A DNA stretch of 64,000 nt from Betaproteobacteria bacterium (GCA_012026885.1 VEPL01000027.1:62001-126000), one strand, 5' to 3'; shown: positions 51,147 to 60,266, numbered from the stretch's first letter. Numbers and translations are program-made. Notes: a model not told the origin generated them from the letters alone.

Positions 51147-51578
51147 ATGACCGCCACCGTCCGCTCCGACAGCTACCTGACCCTGCACTACCGCATTACC
51201 ACGCTAGATGGCGAGGAGTTCCTGTCCACCTTCGACATGAGCCCGGCCACGCTGCAAATGGGCGGCGGCCAGCTCGCCGAGAATCTCGAGTCGGTCCTCA
51301 TCGGTTTGCCGGCGCACGAGCGCTTCGTCTTCGAACTGGAGCCGGCGCAGGCCTTCGGCGAACACAACCCGCGCCTCGTCGAGCGCATCGCGCGCAGCGG
51401 GTTGCCGGACGGCATGGAACTCAAGGAGAACTCGGTCGTCGAATTCACGGCACCCAATGGCGCCACCTTCGCCGGCTTTCTGCGCGAGCTCGGTGCCACC
51501 CATGCGCTGTTCGACTTCAACCATCCCCTCGCCGGACAGACCATCCGCTTCGAGGTGGAGATCATCGGGATCATGTGA
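51147..51578 (+). CDS. fkpB: FKBP-type peptidyl-prolyl isomerase FkpB
   Basis: The 143-residue protein matches the SlpA/FkpB group: [19 protein letters not shown], an inserted flap region [19 protein letters not shown], then [13 protein letters not shown]. These are small cytoplasmic FKBP folders with a chaperone flap. It starts at ATG 51147, overlapping the lspA stop, and its stop shares a base with the ispH start. The lspA-fkpB-ispH order matches E. coli. Confidence 0.93.
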   Translation: MTATVRSDSYLTLHYRITTLDGEEFLSTFDMSPATLQMGGGQLAENLESVLIGLPAHERFVFELEPAQAFGEHNPRLVERIARSGLPDGMELKENSVVEFTAPNGATFAGFLRELGATHALFDFNHPLAGQTIRFEVEIIGIM

Positions 51579-52498
51579 TGCAAATCCTCCTCGCCAACCC
51601 CCGCGGCTTTTGTGCCGGCGTCGAACGGGCGATTGCCATCGTCGAGCGCGCGCTGGAAAAGTTTGGCGCACCCATCTACGTCCGCCACGAGGTCGTGCAT
51701 AACAAATTCGTCTGCGACGACCTGCGCGCCAAGGGGGCGATCTTCATCGAAGAGCTGGCGGAAGTGCCGGAGGGCAGCACCGTCATCTTCAGCGCCCACG
51801 GGGTGTCCAGGGCCGTCCGTGCCGAGGCCGAGGCGCGCGGGCTCCAGGTTTTCGACGCCACCTGTCCGCTGGTCACCAAAGTCCATGTCGAGGTCGGCAA
51901 GATGCGCGGCCAGGCCCGCGAGGTGGTGATGATCGGGCACAAGGGACATCCCGAGGTGGAAGGCACCATGGGCCAGAGCGAGGGCGGCATGTATCTCGTC
52001 GAGACCGCCGCCGATGTCGACCGCCTGTCTGTGCGCGATCCGCGGCATCTCTCGTTCGTGACCCAGACGACGCTCTCGGTGGACGATGCGACTGCCCTGG
52101 TCGATGCCCTGAAGACCCGCTTCCCCGACATTCAGGGGCCGAAGAAGGACGATATCTGCTACGCCACGCAGAACCGCCAGGACGCGGTCAAGGCGCTGGC
52201 GGCCGATAGCGACCTGGTCATCGTCGTCGGCAGCCCGAACAGTTCGAACTCGCGCCGTCTCAAGGAAGTCGCGGTGGCGCGCGGCATCGAGAGCCACCTC
52301 GTCGACGGACCCGAGGAAATCGATCCCGACTGGCTGGAGGGCAAGAAACGGGTCGGCGTCACGGCCGGCGCGTCGGCTCCGGAAATTCTCGTCCAGCGCG
52401 TCGTCGACCGTGTCCGCACCTTGACGGGCGCCGAAGTCTCCGCTTTGGCGGGCGTTGCCGAGGGTGTTTCCTTTCCCTTGCCCAAGGGCCTTGCCTGA
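51578..52498 (+). CDS. ispH: 4-hydroxy-3-methylbut-2-enyl diphosphate reductase IspH
   Basis: The 306-residue [4Fe-4S] enzyme gives IPP and DMAPP in the last step of the MEP pathway. The three cluster Cys occur in [13 protein letters not shown] (Cys12), [12 protein letters not shown] (about 96) and [11 protein letters not shown] (about 190). It starts at ATG 51578; GTG 51575 would add one residue. It ends the ribF operon. Together with dxs and ispA, three isoprenoid genes lie in the window, though in separate operons. Confidence 0.97.
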   Translation: MQILLANPRGFCAGVERAIAIVERALEKFGAPIYVRHEVVHNKFVCDDLRAKGAIFIEELAEVPEGSTVIFSAHGVSRAVRAEAEARGLQVFDATCPLVTKVHVEVGKMRGQAREVVMIGHKGHPEVEGTMGQSEGGMYLVETAADVDRLSVRDPRHLSFVTQTTLSVDDATALVDALKTRFPDIQGPKKDDICYATQNRQDAVKALAADSDLVIVVGSPNSSNSRRLKEVAVARGIESHLVDGPEEIDPDWLEGKKRVGVTAGASAPEILVQRVVDRVRTLTGAEVSALAGVAEGVSFPLPKGLA

Positions 52499-52538
52499 CG
52501 CTGATGGCCGGTGCAAACGCGCTCAGGCCAATTAAGGC

Positions 52539-52568
52539 TTGTGCCTGCCGTTCTGAGTTTGCTATAAT
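52539..52568 (+). promoter_or_regulatory. Promoter of rpsT
   Basis: TTGTGC (52539-52544) and TATAAT (52563-52568) are spaced by 18 bases, with an A/T-rich start region, about 35 bases before the rpsT ATG. This is the best-looking sigma-70-type promoter in the window, as expected for a ribosomal protein gene. Confidence 0.6.
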
Positions 52569-52603
52569 CCAACGTTTCAATCGACTCATTCGGAATTCAT
52601 CGC

Positions 52604-52870
52604 ATGGCCAATAGCGCACAAGCCCGCAAGCGCGCCCGTCAAGCTGACAAGCAGCGCGCCCACAACGCCAGCCTGCGTTCGACCCTGCGTACCGCGATCA
52701 AGCGTGTGCGCCAGGCAATCGAAGCCGGCGACAAGACCGCCGCCCAAGGGGTGTACCAGCAGTCCGTCGCGGTGCTGGATCGCATCTCCGACAAGCAGAT
52801 CATCCACAAGAACAAGGCGTCGCGTACCAAGAGCCGCCTGTCTGCCCAGATCAAGGCACTCGCCGCCTGA
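52604..52870 (+). CDS. rpsT: 30S ribosomal protein S20
   Basis: The 88-residue basic protein is S20 ([18 protein letters not shown]...[18 protein letters not shown]), which binds the 5' domain of 16S rRNA. It stands alone with its own promoter (52539-52568) and a strong terminator (52893-52919), the usual arrangement. Confidence 0.98.
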   Translation: MANSAQARKRARQADKQRAHNASLRSTLRTAIKRVRQAIEAGDKTAAQGVYQQSVAVLDRISDKQIIHKNKASRTKSRLSAQIKALAA

Positions 52871-52892
52871 TTGCCGGTTACCCGGATGCAAG

Positions 52893-52919
52893 AAGGCGCC
52901 CGCGGGCGCCTTTTCTTTT
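52893..52919 (+). terminator. Rho-independent terminator of rpsT
   Basis: AAGGCGCC-CGCG-GGCGCCTT (52893-52912), followed by T-rich sequence TTTTCTTTT to 52919, 23 bases after the rpsT stop. It also lies just beyond the end of the convergent DUF3579 gene. Confidence 0.9.
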
Positions 52920-52932
52920 CCGGTTCGGTCGT

Positions 52933-53232
52933 CTATTTGCGGTCTTCGAGCGAGCAGACGCCGTCGACGATCTGCAGGTCGTTGTCCTGGGCGAAATTGA
53001 GCATGAAGCGATAAGCCATCGGCTCGAGTTCGCCGAGGCGTCCGTCCACGAAGACGGCCTTCTCGCCGTTGTAGTCACCGGGACCGACGTAGGGGGAGTA
53101 CTTCATCTTGCGTTCGGCGCCGAACGCGGACATGACCCCGCAGAGTCTTTCGGCCCAGTCGCTGGGGCGGAATTTTCGACCCTCCCTGGTCAGGCCGACG
53201 ATGATGAAGGTGGTCGATTCCGGTGTTGTCAT
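52933..53232 (-). CDS. DUF3579 family protein
   Basis: The 99-residue protein matches DUF3579, a small betaproteobacterial family: IIVGLTREGRKFRPSDWAERLCGVMSAFG then PMAYRFMLNFAQDNDLQI. The function is unknown. ATG 53232 (MTTPESTTF) was chosen; ATG 53277 would add 15 residues. It is divergent from argD, and this linkage to the arg genes is recurrent in the group. Confidence 0.85.
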   Translation of the reverse strand: MTTPESTTFIIVGLTREGRKFRPSDWAERLCGVMSAFGAERKMKYSPYVGPGDYNGEKAVFVDGRLGELEPMAYRFMLNFAQDNDLQIVDGVCSLEDRK

Positions 53233-53298
53233 TATTCCACTCTGCGTTGCGGGGCGTTGCGACCTTATTCGCATCATTCTAACAGAAGGTCTGCGGCT

Positions 53299-53373
53299 AT
53301 GCGCCGGCTGGCGGACCTTGCGGGGATTGTCGCCAGTGCCGGCGTTCTATACAGGGCGCGGATTTTCACTTAA
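53299..53373 (+). CDS. Possible arginine-codon leader peptide before argD
   Basis: A 24-codon open frame with AGAAGG nine bases before its ATG reads MRRLADLAGIVASAGVLYRARIFT and ends in TAA. It contains four Arg codons (CGC, CGG at positions 2-3; AGG and CGG at 19 and 21). It precedes a terminator-like hairpin (53428-53455) just before argD. This is a leader/attenuator hypothesis only; nothing shows it is translated. Confidence 0.25.
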   Translation: MRRLADLAGIVASAGVLYRARIFT

Positions 53374-53427
53374 GATTCAGCTTTCCGCACACGCCGGCCG
53401 GGGCATCCCGAGGCGCGGCGGTCGTCC

Positions 53428-53455
53428 CGGCGGCATTTGCCGCCGTTTTCGTTTT
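53428..53455 (+). terminator. Terminator-like hairpin just upstream of argD
   Basis: CGGCGGC-ATTT-GCCGCCG (53428-53445) is followed by TTTTCGTTTT. It lies 14 bases before the argD ATG, where a terminator could only act as a conditional attenuator, and downstream of the possible leader ORF at 53299-53373. Confidence 0.45.
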
Positions 53456-53469
53456 GCGGGGTTGGACCG

Positions 53470-54642
53470 ATGTCGCATGTCATGAACACCTATGCCCGGC
53501 TGCCGGTGGCGTTCAGCCACGGTTCGGGCTGCCGGATCACCGATACCGAGGGCAGGGAATACCTGGACGCATTGTCCGGGATCGCCGTGTCCACGCTCGG
53601 CCACGCGCACCCGAAACTGGTCGCGGCGATCGCGGCGCAAGCCGGACGCCTGCTGCATACGTCCAACCTCTACCGCATCCGCGAGCAGGAGGAACTGGCC
53701 GACAAGCTGGCGGCGCTGTCCGGCATGCAGGAAGTTTTCTTCTGCAATTCGGGCTGCGAAGCGAACGAGGCGGCGATCAAGCTGGCGCGCTTCTACGGCC
53801 ACAAGAAGGGTGTCGAGACACCGACCATCATCGTCATGGAAAAGGCCTTCCACGGCCGCACCATGGCAACGCTGTCGGCGACCGGCAACCGCAAGACGCA
53901 GGCCGGCTTCGAGCCGCTGGTTTCCGGTTTCGTGCGCGTGCCCTACAACGATATGGAGGCGATCCGGGCGGTCGCCGAACACAACAAGAACGTGGTCGCG
54001 GTGATGCTGGAAATCGTCCAGGGCGAGGGCGGCATCCACATCGCCGCGCTCGATTTTCAGCGCGAGTTGCGTGCCCTGTGCGACGCGCAGGAATGGCTGC
54101 TGATCTGCGACGAGGTGCAGTGCGGCATGGCACGCACCGGCAAGTGGTTCGGCTACCAGCACGCCGGCATCCTGCCGGACGTGGCGACGCTGGCCAAGGG
54201 CCTCGGCTCCGGCGTGCCGATCGGCGCCTGCATGACTGGCGGCAAGGCCGCCGGGCTGTTCGGGCCGGGCAACCACGGTTCCACCTTCGGCGGCAACCCG
54301 CTGGCGTGTACGGCGGCGCTGACCACCATCGCAACCATCGAGCAGGATGGCCTCATGGCCCGGGCCGAGTGCATCGGCGCGCTGATCCGCAAGCTGTTCG
54401 GTGAAGCGCTGGCGGGCACCAAGGGCGTCGCCGAGATTCGTGGCCATGGCCTGATGATCGGCATCGAACTCGAGCGCCCGTGCGGCGAACTCGTCGGCAA
54501 GGCCATGGCCGCCGGCGTCCTGCTCAACGTCACTGCCGACAAGGTGGTGCGCCTGCTGCCGCCGCTGATCTTCGGCGAAAACGAGGCGCGTGAGCTGGTC
54601 GACCGCGTCGCGCCGCTGATCCGGGATTTCCTCGCGGGTTGA
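53470..54642 (+). CDS. argD: Acetylornithine aminotransferase ArgD
   Basis: The 390-residue class III PLP aminotransferase converts N-acetylglutamate semialdehyde to N-acetylornithine. SGCEANEAAIKLAR, EKAFHGRT and the PLP lysine region VATLAKGLGSGVPIGA are present. ATG 53470 (MSHVMNTYARLPVAF) matches the family; MNTYAR at 53482 is a possible start. It is followed by argF with a 2-base gap and is probably the first gene of an argDFG transcript. Confidence 0.95.
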   Translation: MSHVMNTYARLPVAFSHGSGCRITDTEGREYLDALSGIAVSTLGHAHPKLVAAIAAQAGRLLHTSNLYRIREQEELADKLAALSGMQEVFFCNSGCEANEAAIKLARFYGHKKGVETPTIIVMEKAFHGRTMATLSATGNRKTQAGFEPLVSGFVRVPYNDMEAIRAVAEHNKNVVAVMLEIVQGEGGIHIAALDFQRELRALCDAQEWLLICDEVQCGMARTGKWFGYQHAGILPDVATLAKGLGSGVPIGACMTGGKAAGLFGPGNHGSTFGGNPLACTAALTTIATIEQDGLMARAECIGALIRKLFGEALAGTKGVAEIRGHGLMIGIELERPCGELVGKAMAAGVLLNVTADKVVRLLPPLIFGENEARELVDRVAPLIRDFLAG

Positions 54643-54644
54643 GC

Positions 54645-55568
54645 ATGGCGATCAAGCACTACCTGCAATTCAAGGACTTCACGCGCGACGAGTACGAATA
54701 CCTCTTCGCGCGCACGCAGTCGATCAAGAAGCAGTTCAAGGCCTACCAGCAATACTGGCCGCTCACTGACCGCACGCTGGTCATGATCTTCGAGAAGGCG
54801 AGTACGCGCACGCGCCTGTCCTTCGAGGCCGGCATGCACCAGCTCGGCGGTTCGGCGATCTACCTCAATACGCGCGATTCGCAACTCGGTCGCGGCGAGC
54901 CGGTCGAGGACGCGGCTCAGGTCATCTCGCGCATGAGCGACATCGTGATGATCCGCACCTTCGAGCAGGAGATCATCGAGCGGTTTGCCGCCAATTCGCG
55001 CGTGCCGGTGATCAACGGCCTGACCAACGAGTACCACCCGTGCCAGATCCTTGCCGACATCTGCACGTATATCGAGCACCGGGGCTGCATCCAGGGCAAG
55101 ACCGTGGCCTGGGTGGGCGACGCCAACAACATGTGCCACACCTGGCTGCAGGCGGCCGAGGTACTGGACTTCCGGGTGCATGTCTCGACCCCGCCGGGTT
55201 ACGGGTTGAACCCGGCGCTGATCGACGGTGTCGATGCCTCGTGTTTCGCCGTTTTCTCCGACCCGATGGAAGCCTGCCACGGTGCCGACCTGGTCACCAC
55301 CGATGTATGGACCTCGATGGGCTACGAAGCGGAAAACGACGCGCGCCTGCGCGCCTTCGCGGACTGGCAGGTCGATGGCGACATGATGCGGGTCGCCGCC
55401 GCGGACGCGCTGTTCATGCACTGCCTGCCGGCCCATCGCGGCGAGGAAGTGACCGCCGAGGTGATCGACGGTACGCAATCGGTAGTCTGGGATGAGGCGG
55501 AGAACCGTCTGCACGTCCAGAAGGCGTTGATGGAATACCTGCTGCTCGGCAGGATCGAAACCAAGTAA
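54645..55568 (+). CDS. argF: Ornithine carbamoyltransferase ArgF
   Basis: The 307-residue enzyme carbamoylates ornithine. The carbamoyl-phosphate motif is [13 protein letters not shown], with [10 protein letters not shown] for ornithine and the catalytic Cys in [15 protein letters not shown] 54645 was chosen; a TTG at 54639, overlapping argD, would add two residues. It is followed by argG after 10 bases. Confidence 0.97.
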   Translation: MAIKHYLQFKDFTRDEYEYLFARTQSIKKQFKAYQQYWPLTDRTLVMIFEKASTRTRLSFEAGMHQLGGSAIYLNTRDSQLGRGEPVEDAAQVISRMSDIVMIRTFEQEIIERFAANSRVPVINGLTNEYHPCQILADICTYIEHRGCIQGKTVAWVGDANNMCHTWLQAAEVLDFRVHVSTPPGYGLNPALIDGVDASCFAVFSDPMEACHGADLVTTDVWTSMGYEAENDARLRAFADWQVDGDMMRVAAADALFMHCLPAHRGEEVTAEVIDGTQSVVWDEAENRLHVQKALMEYLLLGRIETK

Positions 55569-55578
55569 GGAAAAGCAA

Positions 55579-56919
55579 ATGAGCGACATCAAGAAGGTTG
55601 TGCTGGCCTATTCGGGCGGCCTCGATACCTCGGTCATCCTCAAGTGGCTGCAGGATGTTTACAAGTGCGAGGTGGTGACCTTCACTGCCGACCTCGGCCA
55701 GGGCGAAGAGCTCGAGCCGGCGCGCGCCAAGGCGCTGAAGGCCGGGATCAAGCCGAAGAACATCTACATCGACGACGTGCGCGAGGAGTTCGTCCGCGAC
55801 TTTGTCTTCCCGATGTTCCGCGCCAACACCGTCTATGAGGGCGAGTACCTGCTCGGCACTTCGATCGCCCGTCCGCTGATCGCCAAGCGCCTGATCGAGA
55901 TCGTCAATGAAACCGGTGCCGATGCCATCTGCCACGGTGCCACCGGCAAGGGCAACGACCAGGTCCGCTTCGAACTCGGCGCCTATGCGCTGAAGCCAGG
56001 CATCAAGGTCATCGCCCCGTGGCGCGAGTGGGACCTGATGTCGCGCGAAAAGCTGATGGCCTATGCCGAGAAGCATGGCATCGAGATCGACATGAAGCAC
56101 AAGAAGGGCGGCTCGCCCTACTCGATGGACGCCAACCTGCTGCACATCTCTTACGAAGGCCGTCACCTCGAAGATCCTGCGGCCGAGGCCGAGGAGTCGA
56201 TGTGGCGGTGGACGGTGTCGCCGGAAAAGGCGCCGAACAAGGCCGAGTACCTCGACCTCGAGTTCGCCAATGGTGATCTCGTCGCCATCAACGGCAAGAA
56301 GATGAAGGCGCACGAGCTGTTGCTGACGCTGAACCAGCTCGGTGGGAAGCACGGCATCGGGCGCCTCGACCTGGTCGAGAACCGCTACGTCGGCATGAAA
56401 TCGCGCGGCTGCTACGAAACTCCGGGTGGCACCATCCTCTTGCGCGCCCACCGCGCCATCGAGTCGGTCTGCCTCGACCGCGAGGTCGCGCACCTCAAGG
56501 ATGACCTGATGCCGCGCTACGCCAGCCTGGTCTACAACGGCTACTGGTGGAGCCCTGAGCGCCGGGCGCTGCAGGTGCTGATCGACCACACGCAGGAGAA
56601 CGTCAACGGCACGGTGCGCCTCAAGCTTTACAAGGGCAACGTCATCGTCGTCGGCCGTGACTCGAAGACCGATTCGCTGTTCGACTCGACCATCGCCACC
56701 TTCGAGGACGATGCCGGTGCCTACGACCAGAAGGATGCGGCCGGCTTCATCAAGCTCAATGCCCTGCGCATGCGCATCGCCGCCAACCTCGAGGCGCGCA
56801 AGACCGGCAAGGGCTCGCGCAAGGCCGGCGCCCCGGCTAAGGCCAAGGCGCTTGCCAAGCCGGCAGCAAAGGCTGTGGCCAAAAAGGCCGCCACCAAGCC
56901 TGCGGGCAAGAAGGGCTGA
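55579..56919 (+). CDS. argG: Argininosuccinate synthase ArgG with Lys/Ala-rich tail
   Basis: The 446-residue enzyme joins citrulline and aspartate. The N-type ATP motif is [13 protein letters not shown], and the C-terminal core is normal to about residue 408. The last 38 residues form a tail made almost only of Lys, Ala, Pro and Gly ([22 protein letters not shown] repeats), unlike typical ArgG ends and more like histone H1-like or phasin tails. AAGGAAAAG precedes the ATG. The DUF2788 gene follows after 3 bases. Confidence 0.97.
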   Translation: MSDIKKVVLAYSGGLDTSVILKWLQDVYKCEVVTFTADLGQGEELEPARAKALKAGIKPKNIYIDDVREEFVRDFVFPMFRANTVYEGEYLLGTSIARPLIAKRLIEIVNETGADAICHGATGKGNDQVRFELGAYALKPGIKVIAPWREWDLMSREKLMAYAEKHGIEIDMKHKKGGSPYSMDANLLHISYEGRHLEDPAAEAEESMWRWTVSPEKAPNKAEYLDLEFANGDLVAINGKKMKAHELLLTLNQLGGKHGIGRLDLVENRYVGMKSRGCYETPGGTILLRAHRAIESVCLDREVAHLKDDLMPRYASLVYNGYWWSPERRALQVLIDHTQENVNGTVRLKLYKGNVIVVGRDSKTDSLFDSTIATFEDDAGAYDQKDAAGFIKLNALRMRIAANLEARKTGKGSRKAGAPAKAKALAKPAAKAVAKKAATKPAGKKG

Positions 56920-56922
56920 GCG

Positions 56923-57144
56923 ATGCAGGGTACCGTCTTCGGGTTCACGGAAGAGCAGATCGCGGAATTCTTCTCGACCTGGGGTATCGGTGCCTTCATC
57001 CTGTTCATGCTTTTCATCATCGGCGAGATCGCCTGGAAATCGAAGGCGGGCAAGACCGGTACCGTCGTGCTTTTCTTCGTGCTGGCGCTCGGCATGGTCG
57101 GTTTCATCGCCAAATCCGTCATCCAAAAACTCTGGGGTATCTGA
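56923..57144 (+). CDS. DUF2788 family small membrane protein
   Basis: The 73-residue protein has two hydrophobic helices (FILFMLFIIGEIAW and VVLFFVLALGMVGFIA) joined by a KSKAGKTG loop and matches DUF2788. The function is unknown. It lies between argG and ppnP with no spacers, its stop abutting the ppnP ATG (57145). Confidence 0.85.
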   Translation: MQGTVFGFTEEQIAEFFSTWGIGAFILFMLFIIGEIAWKSKAGKTGTVVLFFVLALGMVGFIAKSVIQKLWGI

Positions 57145-57462
57145 ATGTCGCAGTTCGATAACGTTTCCGTGGTCAAGAAGGCCAATGTCTATTTCGACGG
57201 CAAGTGCGTCAGCCATACCGTCATCCTCGCCGACGGCACCAAGAAGACGGTCGGCGTGATCCTGCCCTCAAGCCTCACCTTCAACACCGGGGCGCCGGAA
57301 ATCATGGAGGGCGTCGGTGGCTCCTGCCGTGTCCGCCTGAAAGGCGAGTCCAACTGGTCGAACTGGGGCGAGGGCCAGTCCTTCGAGGTGCCGGGCAATT
57401 CCAGCTTCGAGATCGCCGTCGCCGAAGGCGGTGCCTACCACTACGTCTGCCACTTCAAGTAA
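57145..57462 (+). CDS. ppnP: Pyrimidine/purine nucleoside phosphorylase PpnP
   Basis: The 105-residue cupin-like protein matches PpnP (YaiE): [44 protein letters not shown] and [13 protein letters not shown]. The E. coli enzyme phosphorolyses several nucleosides. It abuts the DUF2788 gene and precedes yajQ by 5 bases. Confidence 0.92.
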   Translation: MSQFDNVSVVKKANVYFDGKCVSHTVILADGTKKTVGVILPSSLTFNTGAPEIMEGVGGSCRVRLKGESNWSNWGEGQSFEVPGNSSFEIAVAEGGAYHYVCHFK

Positions 57463-57467
57463 GCGCC

Positions 57468-57962
57468 ATGCCGTCCTTCGATTTCACCTCGGAAGCCGAC
57501 ATGGTGGCCCTGAAGAACGCCATCGACGTCGCGACCCGCCAGATCGACAACCGCTATGACTTCAAGGGCACCACGGCGAAAGTCGAGCTGAACGAGAAGG
57601 AAAAGACGATCACGCTGCACGGCGATTCCGACTTCCAGCTCGACCAGATCAAGGACATCCTCTTTCCAGCGATGGAGAAGAAGGAGGTCGAGAGCACCAA
57701 GCGCCTCGACCACCAGCCGGTGCAGAAGATCTCCGGCAACAAGGTCAAGCAGGAATTGAAGATCCGCATGGGCATCGATGCCGAGCTGGCCAAGAAGATC
57801 GTCCGGCTGATCAAGGACTCCAAGCAGAAAGTGCAGGCGTCGATCCAGGGCGATGCGGTGCGTGTCCAGGGCGCCAAGCGCGACGACCTGCAGGCGGCCA
57901 TCGCGCTGATCCGCAAGGAAATCGCCGATTTCCCGATCAGGGCGGGGAATTTCCGCGACTGA
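57468..57962 (+). CDS. yajQ: YajQ family nucleotide-binding protein
   Basis: The 164-residue protein matches YajQ (MPSFDFTSEADMVALKNAIDVATRQIDNRYDFKG-type start in two ferredoxin-like halves, and SKQKVQASIQGDAVRVQGAKRDDLQ). Members bind nucleotides; a cyclic-di-GMP effector role is reported for Xanthomonas. ATG 57468 was chosen. It ends the arg transcript; a weak hairpin (58003-58024) lies before the convergent amidotransferase gene. Confidence 0.95.
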   Translation: MPSFDFTSEADMVALKNAIDVATRQIDNRYDFKGTTAKVELNEKEKTITLHGDSDFQLDQIKDILFPAMEKKEVESTKRLDHQPVQKISGNKVKQELKIRMGIDAELAKKIVRLIKDSKQKVQASIQGDAVRVQGAKRDDLQAAIALIRKEIADFPIRAGNFRD

Positions 57963-58002
57963 TCCGTCGCTCCTGCGGTCGACCGCGAAAAATTGGCCAT
58001 AA

Positions 58003-58024
58003 CAGGGCAGCTACGGCGGCCCTG
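58003..58024. terminator. Weak hairpin between yajQ and the amidotransferase gene
   Basis: CAGGGC and GCCCTG separated by ten bases, followed by ATCGTTTGTT. It lies between convergent genes; the stem is only 6 base pairs, so its role is doubtful. Confidence 0.3.
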
Positions 58025-58033
58025 ATCGTTTGT

Positions 58034-58747
58034 TCAGCGCGCCAGGCCCTGTATCCAGACCGAGTAGAGCAGGTCGGACAATTCCCGCATCACGGGCAGC
58101 CGCTCGGCGATCTGCGCCACCATCGCCGACGGTGCCTGCACGCTCGGCTGGTCGGCGACTGCCGCGGCCTCGTCGGACCACTGTCCGCACCAGGTGGCGA
58201 TCATTTCCGGTGTCATCTCGACATGGCATTGCATACCGAGATGCGGGCCGAGCGCGAACATCTGGTTGGCGCAGTGGCCGTTGGCGAACAACCGGGTGGC
58301 GCCGGCCGGAATGCTGAAGGTCTCCCCGTGCCACTGGAAGACGGTGGCGCCGGCACCAGCGTAGGGGCCCAGCCAGTGGCGGGCGACGGCGGAATCTTCG
58401 CCGTGAACCATGCCCCAGCCGATTTCCTTGACCGGGTTGCGCGTCACCCTGCCGCCGAGGGCCTTGCTCATCAGCTGGCCGCCGAGGCAATGGCCGATGA
58501 CCGGGATCGCATCGGCGACCGCGTTGCGGATCAGGGCGCAGACCGGTTCGATCCAGGGCAGGGGATCGTTGACGCTCATCGGACCGCCCATGAAACAGAG
58601 GCCGGCGAAATCGCCGGTGCATTCTGGCACCGGCTCGCCGGCATCGACGGCGACGAGGCGCCATGGAATCCCGTGCCGTTCGAGGAATATGGCAAAATAG
58701 CCCGGACCTTCGGTGGGAGAGTGGCGAAAGATGGCGACGGGCTTCAT
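58034..58747 (-). CDS. Class I glutamine amidotransferase (GMP synthase-like)
   Basis: The 237-residue single-domain protein has the nucleophile elbow GHCLGGQL (Cys) and the His and Glu of the triad in MQCHVEMTPE. Such stand-alone GMP-synthase-like amidotransferases act on varied substrates (some release gamma-glutamyl groups from polyamines or toxins); the substrate is unknown. The start is ATG 58747 and overlaps the divergent protease gene by 17 bases. Confidence 0.85.
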   Translation of the reverse strand: MKPVAIFRHSPTEGPGYFAIFLERHGIPWRLVAVDAGEPVPECTGDFAGLCFMGGPMSVNDPLPWIEPVCALIRNAVADAIPVIGHCLGGQLMSKALGGRVTRNPVKEIGWGMVHGEDSAVARHWLGPYAGAGATVFQWHGETFSIPAGATRLFANGHCANQMFALGPHLGMQCHVEMTPEMIATWCGQWSDEAAAVADQPSVQAPSAMVAQIAERLPVMRELSDLLYSVWIQGLAR

Positions 58748-59405
58748 GGCATTCCGGCAGGCGCGTGCTAAGAAGCGGCATTCTACGCTGCTCGCCGCGC
58801 TGCTTCTCGCCGTGACCGCCGCCGGCGCCCAGGAAGTCGGGCTGGCCGGGGTAATGGGCAGCAAGGCGATGCTGACGATCAACGGCAGCGAGCCGCGTGC
58901 CGTCCAGGTGGGGCAGTCGGTCGATGGGGTCAGGGTCCTTTCCGTCCAGGGCGACCAGGCGGTGGTCGAGATCGGTGGCCGCAAGCGGCCGCTGCGCGTC
59001 GGCCAGAATGCGGTCGGCGCTCCGGCGCCCGACGGGAGCGGCAAGGTGACCCTGAACGCCGACGGGCAGGGGCATTTCTTCACCACCGGCTCGATCAACG
59101 GCACCTCGGTGCGTTTCATGGTCGATACCGGCGCGACGATGATCTCGCTCGGACCGACGGATGCGCGGCGCATCGGCCTCGACCCGACGCGCGGGGAGAA
59201 GGGACTGACCAGCACGGCGAACGGCCAGGCGGTCGTCACGCGGGTCAAGCTCGACACGGTGCGGGTCGGCGACATCACCGTGAATAACGTCGATGCGTTG
59301 ATCCACCAGGCGGACATGCCGATGGCACTGCTCGGCATGAGCTTCCTCAACCGCATGGACATGCAGCGCGAGGGCAGCACGATGACCCTCAAGAAGCGCT
59401 TCTAG
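58731..59405 (+). CDS. Retropepsin-like aspartic protease (clan AA, TIGR02281 type)
   Basis: The 224-residue protein has an N-terminal hydrophobic signal or anchor (STLLAALLLAVTAAGA) and a C-terminal aspartic-protease domain with the active loop FMVDTGATMISLG and an ILGXXF-like end (LLGMSFLNRMDMQ). The N-terminal half has a beta-rich segment before it. This is an exported single-motif protease probably acting as a dimer in the periplasm. ATG 58731 was chosen (GGGAGAG upstream); ATG 58746 is possible. Confidence 0.82.
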   Translation: MATGFMAFRQARAKKRHSTLLAALLLAVTAAGAQEVGLAGVMGSKAMLTINGSEPRAVQVGQSVDGVRVLSVQGDQAVVEIGGRKRPLRVGQNAVGAPAPDGSGKVTLNADGQGHFFTTGSINGTSVRFMVDTGATMISLGPTDARRIGLDPTRGEKGLTSTANGQAVVTRVKLDTVRVGDITVNNVDALIHQADMPMALLGMSFLNRMDMQREGSTMTLKKRF

Positions 59406-59415
59406 GAGAGAGATG

Positions 59416-59673
59416 ATGCCTGAACGTGACCGCGAGATTGCCCTGTTGCGCCGCGAGGTGGAATTGCTGATGAGCGAGCGCCAGGCGTTGCTGCGCGTGG
59501 TTGGCTCGGCCGCCGCGCTGATCGCCAGCCTCGATAGTGGGCGCCTGCCGGTGGGGGCTGTCGAGGCGGCAGATGTCGTCGCGACCTTGCTCAACCAGCT
59601 TTCCGAGGAGACGCTCCAGGATGCACTGACGGCGGTGCACGCCGAGATCGAGGAAGACAGCGGCAGCGCATGA
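59416..59673 (+). CDS. Small helical protein, unknown
   Basis: The 85-residue protein is not recognised. It opens with a charged coiled-coil-like helix (RDREIALLRREVELLMSERQALLRVV), then a second helix with AADVVATLLNQLSEETLQDAL and an acidic tail. ATG 59416 was chosen because AGGAG lies 7 bases upstream; ATG 59413 is a close alternative. Its stop overlaps the Nudix gene (ATGA), suggesting coupled expression. Confidence 0.7.
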   Translation: MPERDREIALLRREVELLMSERQALLRVVGSAAALIASLDSGRLPVGAVEAADVVATLLNQLSEETLQDALTAVHAEIEEDSGSA

Positions 59674-60266
59674 GTTTCATCGATGTCGACCGGCTGCGCG
59701 CATCCCTGCTGCCGGCCCCGGAGAGCGGCCATTTCGTCCAGGAAGACGGTGGCGAAGGTCTGGCGCTGACGCCGGCGGCAGTGCTGTTCCCGATCGTTGT
59801 GCGCGACGGCGGCCACACCGTCCTGCTGACCCAGCGTACCGCGCATCTGCGCGACCATGCCGGGCAGATCAGCTTTCCCGGCGGCCGTGTCGAGGACGAC
59901 GATCCGTCGCCGGTGTATACCGCCTTGCGCGAGACCGAGGAAGAAATCGGTCTCGCCCGCGAACACGTCGAGGTCCTCGGCTTCCTCCCCGAATACCGCA
60001 CCGGCACCGGCTTTCGCGTCACGCCGGTGGTGGCGCTGGTGCACCCGCCATTCAGCCTCGCGCTCGACCCGTTCGAGGTTGCCGAAGCCTTCGAGGTGCC
60101 ACTGGCTTTCCTGCTCGATACCGGCAACCACAAGCGCCACTCGCTGCACTATCGCGGTGCCTTGCGCCATTTTTTCGCGATGCCCTACGGCGACTATTTC
60201 ATCTGGGGGGCGACCGCCGGCATGATTCGTGCGCTCTGCGAGCGCCTTGGCCTGCAGGGGGCCTGA
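59670..60266 (+). CDS. CoA pyrophosphatase (Nudix, NudL-like)
   Basis: The 198-residue protein has a Nudix box (GRVEDDDPSPVYTALRETEEEIG) and the NudL UPF0035 pattern upstream (LLTQRTAHLRDHAGQISFPGG), marking CoA-type pyrophosphatases that split CoA to phosphopantetheine and 3',5'-ADP. It overlaps the small upstream gene by 4 bases. The cobD-like gene follows after 49 bases. Confidence 0.9.
   Translation: MSFIDVDRLRASLLPAPESGHFVQEDGGEGLALTPAAVLFPIVVRDGGHTVLLTQRTAHLRDHAGQISFPGGRVEDDDPSPVYTALRETEEEIGLAREHVEVLGFLPEYRTGTGFRVTPVVALVHPPFSLALDPFEVAEAFEVPLAFLLDTGNHKRHSLHYRGALRHFFAMPYGDYFIWGATAGMIRALCERLGLQGA

Noticed and set aside
53327-53353. TTGTCG...TATACA as an argD promoter
   Set aside because: The spacer is only 15 bases and the elements fall inside the possible leader ORF; kept only as a weak possibility.
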